A stretch of 5,579 bases of DNA, taken from the NCBI GenBank assembly GCA_003455595.1, contig DMQT01000051.1, positions 1 to 5,579 on the forward strand. The letters are read 5' to 3'. Of this stretch, positions 1-5,579 are shown one piece after another. The position numbers were made by a program, and so were the translations under genes. The DNA is from Betaproteobacteria bacterium. GTDB lineage: Bacteria; Pseudomonadota; Gammaproteobacteria; Burkholderiales; Sulfuriferulaceae. Below the pieces are notes generated by a model. That model saw only the letters and a program-made list of their open reading frames with translations. It was not told the DNA's origin and searched no databases. The first letter of the stretch is position 1. Each line of letters starts with the position of its first letter.

Positions 1-340
1 GGCGGAAATCGTAAACAGGAGCAAAACAGGTACGGAATATTGAGTCAGTTCATGCTGGCAACCTATTCAGAATTCGTTGCTGGGTGAGATGGAGGATTGC
101 TTGATGGAAGCGGGGTGGGCGACGAGTAAATATTTTTTTGGGGTTAGGCAGATCCCGGCAAAACGTCGACTTCGATTCAAGACTTCTCGCTGAGCCGCTG
201 CATGCCCACGAACGATGCCGCCCGGCCTCAATCTGGATAGCCGAGAATCAAACTGGAAGTCGTTGCCGAGGGCTCGAGACGGGTCATTAGCAGCCCTAGG
301 CCCGGCGCTTCTCACACTAAATTCCGAAAACCTTTTTACC
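1..340. other. Non-coding or unassigned region downstream of the FolE-like gene
   Basis: No gene here can be supported. Open frames in this stretch are short, run into the FolE-like gene in another frame, and show no ribosome binding site or recognisable protein motif. The left part (about 1-140) is less GC-rich than the genes and contains a run of seven T at 133-139. That run has no GC-rich hairpin before it on the plus strand and has the wrong orientation to end the minus-strand operon. No tRNA, no repeat array and no clear terminator were found. A few short palindromes (CCTAGG near 296, CTCGAG near 273) are no more than expected by chance. The region could be ordinary intergenic DNA, a decayed gene, or part of a dispersed element. 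Confidence 0.5.
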
Positions 341-970
341 CTACAACGCCCGCAAAAACTCATTCCGCGTCTGGTGGCTGGTGTCAAAACAGCCGGTAAA
401 CGCTTGGGTGACGACACGCTCGTCGCCGCGCCGGTCTTCGCCCAGCAATAAGCACAATTGTTCCGCTTCGATGATGCACGCTGCACCCAGCGCTTTGCCG
501 TGGGTCATCAGGGCTTCGGCGATGTCGCGGGTCATCCATTCCTGGTAGGTGAAGCGGTGGCCGATGGCATCGACCAGCCGGGCGATGCGGCCGAAACCGT
601 GCAGACGGCCGCCGGGGATGTAGGCGACGTGGGCGACGCCGCGAAACGGCACGAGGTGGTGCGGGCAGACGCCGTGGATGGCGATGCCGCGCACCACGAC
701 CATGTCCTGGCGGGCGTCTTCAAAGCCGTCGCCGAGCGCTTCGGCGGGGTCGATGCTGTAGCCGCCGAGCAGGCGTTTTTGCCACAGTTCGCGCACCCGT
801 TGCGGGGTTTTGCCGGTGTGGTCGCTGTCCGGGTTGACGCCGCACGCGTGCAGCAAGTCGGTGATGGCCTGCTCGAACGCCACCGGGTTGAATTCGCCCT
901 GACGCGGGATGCCGATGTCGCCCTGGACGGGCTGTCCGACGGGATCGTGGTCGCAACTGTGATCGCTCAT
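341..970 (-). CDS. folE: GTP cyclohydrolase I family protein (FolE-like, divergent active site)
   Basis: This 209-residue cytoplasmic protein has the GTP cyclohydrolase I fold. Classical members convert GTP to 7,8-dihydroneopterin triphosphate, the first step towards folate and also used for queuosine precursors. The ATG at 970 is chosen over an in-frame ATG at 1021 because AGGA lies seven bases upstream and the longer form would run into the pump gene. After a His/Cys-rich start, the N-terminal helical region includes the TPQRVRELW motif (about 55-63). Putative zinc ligands are Cys102 and His105 (GVCPHHLVPF) and Cys173 (EAEQLCLLL). Equivalents of E. coli Arg139, Gln151 and Glu152 are Arg131, Gln143 and Glu144, and the C-terminus TRNEFLRAL is typical. 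Changed from E. coli are Glu111 to Pro103, Ser135 to Gly127, Lys136 to Arg128, His179 to Gln171 and Arg185 to Gly177. Family membership is strong. Whether it still makes dihydroneopterin triphosphate is uncertain. Last gene of the run. Confidence 0.88.
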   Translation of the reverse strand: MSDHSCDHDPVGQPVQGDIGIPRQGEFNPVAFEQAITDLLHACGVNPDSDHTGKTPQRVRELWQKRLLGGYSIDPAEALGDGFEDARQDMVVVRGIAIHGVCPHHLVPFRGVAHVAYIPGGRLHGFGRIARLVDAIGHRFTYQEWMTRDIAEALMTHGKALGAACIIEAEQLCLLLGEDRRGDERVVTQAFTGCFDTSHQTRNEFLRAL

Positions 971-977
971 TTGGGTT

Positions 978-983
978 TCCTCA
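978..983 (-). promoter_or_regulatory. Ribosome binding site of the FolE-like gene, overlapping the pump stop codon
   Basis: The sequence TGAGGA contains the pump stop TGA (983-981) and an AGGA core (981-978) that stands seven bases before the ATG at 970. It decides the start of the FolE-like gene and suggests that its translation is linked to termination on the pump gene. Confidence 0.65.
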
Positions 984-3900
984 TTGAGTAGCCGGGCGTT
1001 TAACGCGGAACCAGGCAGCATACAGCGCCGGCAGGAACAGCAGGGTCAGCACCGTGGCGACCAGCAGGCCGCCCATGATGGCGGTGGCCATGGGGCCGAA
1101 AAACACGCTGCGCGACAGCGGGATCATCGCCAGGATTGCCGCCATGGCGGTGAGCATGATCGGACGGAAGCGGCGCACGGCGGCGTCGATGATGGCGTCC
1201 CACGGCGCTTGTCCGGCGTCGATATTGCGCTCGATCTGGTCGATCAGGATGACGGCGTTGCGCATGATCATGCCGCTCAGCGCGAGGGTGCCGAGCATGG
1301 CGACAAAACCGAACGGGCGGTTGAACAGCAGCAGCGCCATGGCGACGCCGATCAGGCCCAGCGGCGCGGTGAGCACTACCATGATGACGCGCTGGAAGCT
1401 CTGCAGTTGCAGCATCAGCAGGGTGAACACCACCACCAGAAAGATCGGCATGCCGGCGTTGATCGACACGTTGGCCTTGGCGCTTTCCTCGGTGGCGCCG
1501 CCGGTTTCGAGGCGATAGCCGAGCGGCAGCCTGGCGCGCAGGGCGCCCATGCCGGGTTCGACCTGCGCCGATACCACCGGCGCCTGCATCTTGTTGTAGA
1601 TGTCGGCGCGCACGGTGATGGTAGGGATGCGGTTGCGCTTCCAGATCAGGCCGTCTTCCAGCCCATAGCGCAGCGTGGCGAGTTGCGACAGCGGCACGGT
1701 CTTGCCTGAAGTGGTCGGCACGTTGAGGTTGGCGAGCAGGCTCAGGTGTTCGCGTTCCAGCGGTGCGCCGCGCAGTACCACTTCGATGAGCTGGTCGCGT
1801 TCGCGGTAGGTGGTGACGGCGCTGCCCTGGATGGCGGTTTGCAGCAACTGCGACAGCGCCTGCTGGGTGACACCCAGCGCCTGCGCGCGCGCCGGATCAA
1901 CGTCGAGGACAATCGCCTTGGAACGCTCGTCCCAGTCCAGTTGCACATTGCGCAGATTGGGGTTGGCGCGCATCACTGCGGCCATCTGGCCGGCAATGCC
2001 GCGCAGCGTGTCGAAGTTCTCCCCCGAGATGCGGTATTGCACCGGGAAGCCCACCGGCGGGCCGTTTTCCAGCCGCAGCACGCGCCCGCGCACGGCGGCA
2101 AATTCGGCGCTGTCCATCAACGCAATCAATTCACTGCGCAGGCGTTCACGCGTTTCGATGTCGTGCGTGGTGATGACGAACTCGGCAAAGCTGGCATTCG
2201 GCAGTTGCTGGTCGAGCGGCAGGTAAAAACGCGGCGAGCCGTTGCCGACATAAGCGGCGTAATTATCGACGCCGCGCTTGTGCTGATCCAGCCAACGTTC
2301 CAGCTTGACGACTTCGCGCTGGGTGGCGGTGATCGAGCTGCCTTCCGGCAATTTCAGATCGACCAGCAGTTCGAGCCGGGTGGCGTCGGGAAAAAATTGC
2401 TTCTGCACGAAATTGAATGCAAACACCGCCAGCGCAAACGCCAGTACGGTGAGCAGGATGACGCTTTTGCGCCATGTCACGCACCACGTCACCAGCACCC
2501 GGAAGCGCCGGTAAAACTCTTCGCTTTTACGGTGCTGCCAGGCGCTGAAGGCATGAATGCGCGCCTGCAGCCCAGGGAAGCGGCCCGGTTTGGGCGCTTG
2601 ATGCGGGTCGGGCAGCAGCTTGTAACCCAGGTAGGGGATGACGAAGACGGCGGCGAGCCACGACAGCAGCAGGGCAATGGTGACCACCTGAAACAGCGAA
2701 CGCGTGTATTCGCCGACGGTGGATTGCGCGGTGGCGATGGGCAAAAAACCCGCTGCCGTGACCAGCGTGCCGGTGAGCATCGGGAACGCCATCGAAGAAT
2801 AAGTGAAGCTGGCGGCCTTGATGCGGTCGAGGCCTTGCTCCATTTTGACGGCCATCATTTCCACCGCGATGATGGCGTCGTCGACCAGCAGGCCGAGCGC
2901 CAGAATCAACGCGCCGAGCGAGATCTTATGCAGGCCGACGTCGAACAGATTCATGAAAATAAACGTTGCTGCCAGCACCAGCGGGATCGACAGCGCCACC
3001 ACCGTCCCTGCGCGCAGGCCAAGGCTGAAAAAGCTCACCGCCAGCACGATCAGCACCGCTTCGGCCACCGAACTCTGGAACACGCCGATGGAGGCTTTCA
3101 CCGCGCGCGGCTGGTCGTTGACCCGATGCAGCGCAATGCCCAGCGGCAGACGCGATTCGATACGGCTGATGTCGGCATCCAGGTGTTTGCCGAGCGCGAT
3201 GATATCGCCGCCTTTTTGCATCGACACGCCAATTCCTACAGCTGGCGTGCCCTCAAAGCGCATCTGCGGCTGGTTCGGATCGGCATAGCCGCGTTTGATG
3301 TCGGCCACATCCTTGAGCAGCACCGTGCGTTTGCCGACCTGGATAGGCAGCTCGGCAATCTCGTTGATGTTACGGAAACGCCCGGACGGGCGCAGGTAGA
3401 TACGGTCGCTGGCGGTTTCAAAGCTGCCTGCCGCGTTCATGCTGTTCCATTGCTGCAAGGCGTTGATGATGTCCTGCGCGCTGAAGCCCAGATTGGCGAG
3501 TTTCTGGTTGGACAGATCAACGTAGACCTTTTCGTCCTGCACGCCGATGACATCAACCTTGGCCACACCCGGCACGCGCAGCAGTTCCTTGCGCAGATCA
3601 TCGGCGGTGTCGCGCAGCTGCGCCATGCTGAAACCGTCGCCGGTCAGCGCGAATACATTGCCGAAGGTTTCGCCGAAATCGTCGTTGAAAAACGGCCCCT
3701 GCACGCCCTGCGGCAAGCTGCGCTGGATATCGCCGACACGTTTGCGTACCTGATAGAAAAAGTCCGGCATGTCGCGGTTGGGCGTGTTGTCCTGCGCGGT
3801 GACAAACAGCTGCGTCTCGCCCGGACGCGAAAAACTTTTAACCGAATCGATATGCGGCGCTTCGAGCAGGGTTTTTTCGATCCGGTCGGCGACCAGCTGT

Positions 3901-4088
3901 TCCATTTCCTTGGCCGTGGCACCCGGCCAGTAGGCCTGTACCAGCATCACCTTGAAAGTGAACGGCGGGTCTTCGGATTGCCCCAGCTTGCCGTAGGCCA
4001 TGACGCCCAGCACGGTCAGCAGCACCATTGTGTAGAGCACGAAATTGCGGTGCGCCAGCGCCCATTCCGACAGGTTGAAACGACTCAC
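981..4088 (-). CDS. RND-family efflux transporter permease subunit (AcrB/MexB-like, ACR_tran family)
   Basis: This 1035-residue inner-membrane pump is full length for the family (AcrB is 1049). It should work as a trimer, using the proton gradient to move substrates from periplasm or membrane into the adaptor and outer channel. The layout is classical: TM1 at about 15-33, periplasmic porter/docking region at about 34-336, TM2-TM6 at about 337-490, a cytoplasmic linker, TM7 at about 541-560, a second periplasmic region at about 561-876, and TM8-TM12 at about 877-1025. The proton-relay pair is present in TM4 as Asp403-Asp404 (GLLVDDAIIAVE). In TM10 the residue matching AcrB Lys940 is Arg943 (GMIMRNAVILID), and Thr980 lies near the place of AcrB Thr978. 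The start is GTG at 4088, with GGAG six bases upstream, overlapping the adaptor stop as GTGA. The SEDPPF segment after TM1 and the MRN motif suggest a branch separate from AcrB. Substrates are unknown, and the CzcA-type metal exporters fit less well. Confidence 0.96.
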   Translation of the reverse strand: MSRFNLSEWALAHRNFVLYTMVLLTVLGVMAYGKLGQSEDPPFTFKVMLVQAYWPGATAKEMEQLVADRIEKTLLEAPHIDSVKSFSRPGETQLFVTAQDNTPNRDMPDFFYQVRKRVGDIQRSLPQGVQGPFFNDDFGETFGNVFALTGDGFSMAQLRDTADDLRKELLRVPGVAKVDVIGVQDEKVYVDLSNQKLANLGFSAQDIINALQQWNSMNAAGSFETASDRIYLRPSGRFRNINEIAELPIQVGKRTVLLKDVADIKRGYADPNQPQMRFEGTPAVGIGVSMQKGGDIIALGKHLDADISRIESRLPLGIALHRVNDQPRAVKASIGVFQSSVAEAVLIVLAVSFFSLGLRAGTVVALSIPLVLAATFIFMNLFDVGLHKISLGALILALGLLVDDAIIAVEMMAVKMEQGLDRIKAASFTYSSMAFPMLTGTLVTAAGFLPIATAQSTVGEYTRSLFQVVTIALLLSWLAAVFVIPYLGYKLLPDPHQAPKPGRFPGLQARIHAFSAWQHRKSEEFYRRFRVLVTWCVTWRKSVILLTVLAFALAVFAFNFVQKQFFPDATRLELLVDLKLPEGSSITATQREVVKLERWLDQHKRGVDNYAAYVGNGSPRFYLPLDQQLPNASFAEFVITTHDIETRERLRSELIALMDSAEFAAVRGRVLRLENGPPVGFPVQYRISGENFDTLRGIAGQMAAVMRANPNLRNVQLDWDERSKAIVLDVDPARAQALGVTQQALSQLLQTAIQGSAVTTYRERDQLIEVVLRGAPLEREHLSLLANLNVPTTSGKTVPLSQLATLRYGLEDGLIWKRNRIPTITVRADIYNKMQAPVVSAQVEPGMGALRARLPLGYRLETGGATEESAKANVSINAGMPIFLVVVFTLLMLQLQSFQRVIMVVLTAPLGLIGVAMALLLFNRPFGFVAMLGTLALSGMIMRNAVILIDQIERNIDAGQAPWDAIIDAAVRRFRPIMLTAMAAILAMIPLSRSVFFGPMATAIMGGLLVATVLTLLFLPALYAAWFRVKRPATQ

Positions 4089-4098
4089 AAGGCGCTCC
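4085..4098 (-). promoter_or_regulatory. Ribosome binding site and overlapping stop/start (GTGA) coupling adaptor and pump
   Basis: GGAG at 4098-4095 is followed by six bases and then a GTG start at 4088-4086. The adaptor TGA is at 4087-4085, so the two genes share the four bases GTGA. This arrangement usually means that ribosomes finishing the adaptor restart on the pump, keeping the two subunits in proportion. The next in-frame Met falls inside TM1, so GTG is the only sensible start. Confidence 0.75.
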
Positions 4099-5167
4099 CG
4101 CTGGCGGGATTAAACGGCATCGGTGTGATTTTCTGGCGGTCGTGCAGCTTGTGCGCGCCCGCTGCGATGATGCGGCTACCGGCTGGCAATGCGGCTTCCA
4201 ACAGCACGCCGTCTTCGCGGTATTGCACGATGCGCACCGGCACCGCAGCGACCTGTTGCTGCGCGTTGACCAGCCACACGGCGGGTTGCGTACCGTGCTG
4301 AAATACCGCTCCGGCAGGCAATGTCACGGTAGCGCCCTGATTGTTGCCCGCCAACGCCACGCTGGCGCTCATGCCGAGGCGAATGCGCTCGTCCGGCTTG
4401 AGCAGCGTGACCTTGACCAGGTAAGTACGCGCCTCGTCGGCCGCCGGGGCGACTTCGCGCACGCTACCGGCGAATACCTGCCCCGGTGCCGACCACAATT
4501 TGACCTGCGCCGGTGCGCCGACCTTGATCTGGCTGGCTTGCGCTTCGCCCACGCGCACGTGGATTTCCTTGGCGCCCGCGTACGCCACGCGCAGCACCGG
4601 CTGCCCGGCGCTGACCACCTGGCCGGGTTCGACGTTCACCTGCGTCACCACGCCTGCGGCTTCGGCGGTCAGCGCGGTGTAGCGCGACTGGTTGGTAGCG
4701 ATGCCGAGTTGCGCGCGGGTAGCGGCGAGCTTGGCGTTGGCCGATTGGCTGGCGTTGATGCGGGCGTCGAGCGCGGCCTGACTGAGGAATTTTTGCGCCA
4801 CCAGTTTTTGCGCACGTTCCAGTTCAATGCGGGCATTGCTGGCGTCGGATTGTGCCGCAGCCAGCTGCGCGCGCGCTTCCGTCGTCGCCAGCTGCGCATC
4901 CTGCGGGTCGAGGCGGGCGAGCACCTCGCCGGGTTTGACCACGCTGCCGAGTTCGACCAGCCGCTGCGTGACTTTGCCGCCGACGCGGAACCCCAGATCG
5001 GCCTCGCGCCGTGCATGCACTTCACCCGAATACACGCCGCTTTGCTGCGGATTGCCTGTAGTGACGGTATACACCAGTGCCGGACGCACCGGGTCGGCCT
5101 GTTCGGCAGGTTTGGAGCAGGCTGACAGCGCCAGTAACAGGAGGGGGACGAAGATTAAATTGCGCAT
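4085..5167 (-). CDS. RND efflux transporter periplasmic adaptor subunit (membrane fusion lipoprotein)
   Basis: This 360-residue protein is the adaptor that bridges an inner-membrane RND pump and an outer-membrane channel in the periplasm. Residues 1-16 are a lipoprotein signal peptide ending in the lipobox LSAC, so Cys17 is the predicted lipidated residue. The first half of the lipoyl/barrel-sandwich domain is at about 48-88 (GFRVGGKV, then GSVVKPGEVLARLDP). An alanine- and glutamine-rich helical hairpin with coiled-coil character spans about 92-160. The second lipoyl half is at about 165-195 (AGVVTQVNVEPGQVVSAGQPV). A beta-barrel domain follows at about 198-275 and a membrane-proximal domain at about 278-350, ending GAHKLHDRQKITPM. 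Length and domain order are normal for the AcrA/MexA-type family. The ATG at 5167 is chosen because it begins the signal peptide and has GAGG five bases upstream. The stop overlaps the pump start. The substrate cannot be read from sequence. Confidence 0.95.
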   Translation of the reverse strand: MRNLIFVPLLLLALSACSKPAEQADPVRPALVYTVTTGNPQQSGVYSGEVHARREADLGFRVGGKVTQRLVELGSVVKPGEVLARLDPQDAQLATTEARAQLAAAQSDASNARIELERAQKLVAQKFLSQAALDARINASQSANAKLAATRAQLGIATNQSRYTALTAEAAGVVTQVNVEPGQVVSAGQPVLRVAYAGAKEIHVRVGEAQASQIKVGAPAQVKLWSAPGQVFAGSVREVAPAADEARTYLVKVTLLKPDERIRLGMSASVALAGNNQGATVTLPAGAVFQHGTQPAVWLVNAQQQVAAVPVRIVQYREDGVLLEAALPAGSRIIAAGAHKLHDRQKITPMPFNPASGSAL

Positions 5168-5172
5168 GGCAG

Positions 5173-5176
5173 CCTC
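5173..5176 (-). promoter_or_regulatory. Ribosome binding site of the adaptor gene
   Basis: GAGG stands five bases upstream of the ATG at 5167, inside the 20-nt gap that follows the methyltransferase stop codon. This supports the chosen adaptor start. The gap is too short to hold an obvious promoter, so expression probably comes from further upstream. Confidence 0.6.
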
Positions 5177-5187
5177 AATTAAACGGG

Positions 5188-5579
5188 TTAAATCCAGCGC
5201 CGGACCTTCGCACAGTATTCTGAATACGCAGCGCCGAATTTGGCCATCAGGTGGGCTTCTTCATGCAGGATCACGCCGTAGCGCATGATGACCCACACCA
5301 GCGGCGCGAATACCAGCGGCCAGAAACTGCCCAGCAGCAGCATGATGCCGACATACACCACCACGTCAGCCAGATAAATCGGGTTGCGCGAGAACGCGAA
5401 CGGTCCGGTCGTCACCAGCGTGGATGCGCCAGCATACGGGTTGATCGTGGTGTGGTGCCGCCAGATGACCCACGCCGCCCACAGCATCAGCGCTACGCCG
5501 AGGCCAACCAGGGCGCGCCCAGCGCTATCCAGTGCAGGGGTGGAGGCGAATCCCAGCGGAAACTTTTTTTCCAGCCACC
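5188..5579 (-). CDS. Isoprenylcysteine carboxyl methyltransferase (ICMT)/PEMT-like membrane methyltransferase, 5' end outside window
   Basis: The frame is open from the right edge to a TAA at 5190-5188 and gives the last 129 residues; the true start lies beyond the window. An in-frame ATG at 5487 exists, but the upstream residues are also coding-like (GFASTP, then a hydrophobic stretch), so that ATG is probably internal. Visible family marks are a GPFAFSRNPIYLA motif, two or three hydrophobic membrane segments, and a C-terminal block HEEAHLMAKFGAAYSEYCAKV ending RRWI. In ICMT/PEMT-type enzymes the RNP-Y motif and the C-terminal Glu/Tyr region line the S-adenosylmethionine pocket, and the protein is an integral inner-membrane methyltransferase. 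The substrate of most bacterial members is unknown, and prenylated proteins are not a safe assumption here. The gene is followed after 20 nt by the RND adaptor gene in the same direction, which suggests co-transcription. Family call is confident; substrate is not known. Confidence 0.87.
   Translation of the reverse strand, partial: WLEKKFPLGFASTPALDSAGRALVGLGVALMLWAAWVIWRHHTTINPYAGASTLVTTGPFAFSRNPIYLADVVVYVGIMLLLGSFWPLVFAPLVWVIMRYGVILHEEAHLMAKFGAAYSEYCAKVRRWI

Noticed and set aside
133..139. Run of seven T as a possible terminator
   Set aside because: There is no stable GC-rich stem before it on the plus strand, and for the minus-strand operon it would be an A run, so it cannot be its intrinsic terminator.
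143..149. GTTAGGC, which fits the integron attC core consensus GTTRRRY
   Set aside because: No partner RYYYAAC site at a suitable distance, no convincing folded attC structure and no cassette gene. A 7-base degenerate match is expected by chance.
167..262. Inverted repeat CGACTTC (167-173) and GAAGTCG (256-262), with weaker matches further inside
   Set aside because: A 7-base inverted pair is expected by chance in about 340 bases, and the inner matches need shifts in spacing.
215..451. Plus-strand open frame of 78 codons starting in the intergenic region
   Set aside because: It ends antisense inside the FolE-like gene, with no clear ribosome binding site and no protein motif.
67..486. Minus-strand open frame of 139 codons covering the intergenic region and the end of the FolE-like gene
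   Set aside because: Half of it is an out-of-frame reading of the FolE-like gene. The part in 67-340 shows no domain or ribosome binding site, so it is not supported as a gene.
458..991. Plus-strand open frame of 177 codons opposite the FolE-like gene
   Set aside because: It mirrors the FolE-like codons, has a low-complexity Val/Asp/Ala composition and no recognisable motif.
968..1021. Longer FolE-like start at 1021
   Set aside because: It would add 17 residues encoded within the end of the pump gene. The ATG at 970 has a good ribosome binding site at the normal distance.
1746..4301. Very long plus-strand open frame (851 codons) opposite the RND pump
   Set aside because: It is antisense to a pump whose full domain layout is recognisable. 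The frame is rich in Arg, His, Gln and Ala with no domain, which is the usual shadow of a GC-rich gene.

Overview
The window is about 60% GC over its genes. It holds one tightly packed run of four genes, all on the minus strand, so transcription goes from high to low coordinates. Codon use, the lipoprotein adaptor and the RND pump point to a Gram-negative proteobacterium. A beta- or gammaproteobacterium is likely, but nothing in the window fixes the lineage.

Layout in transcription order: (1) 5579-5188 is the 3' part of an integral-membrane methyltransferase of the isoprenylcysteine carboxyl methyltransferase (ICMT)/PEMT-like family; its start lies outside the window. (2) 5167-4085 is a lipoprotein periplasmic adaptor (membrane fusion protein) of an RND efflux pump. 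(3) 4088-981 is the complete inner-membrane RND permease, with a GTG start that overlaps the adaptor stop by 4 nt. (4) 970-341 is a divergent GTP cyclohydrolase I (FolE-like) protein whose ribosome binding site overlaps the pump stop codon. The junctions are a 20-nt gap, a 4-nt overlap and a 10-nt gap, so the four genes are very probably one operon. Its promoter and any regulator lie beyond the right edge. No outer-membrane channel gene is visible.

The adaptor and permease should form two parts of a tripartite proton-driven exporter that recruits an outer-membrane channel encoded elsewhere. How the FolE-like enzyme and the membrane methyltransferase relate to export is not evident. They may be passengers, or they may make or modify something the pump handles.

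Positions 1-340, downstream of the last gene, are visibly less GC-rich in part. I see no convincing gene, RNA or terminator there.

I found no clear new system. The points most worth a second look are the FolE-like protein, which keeps its zinc ligands but has changed several residues of the known active site, and its translational linkage to an efflux pump.
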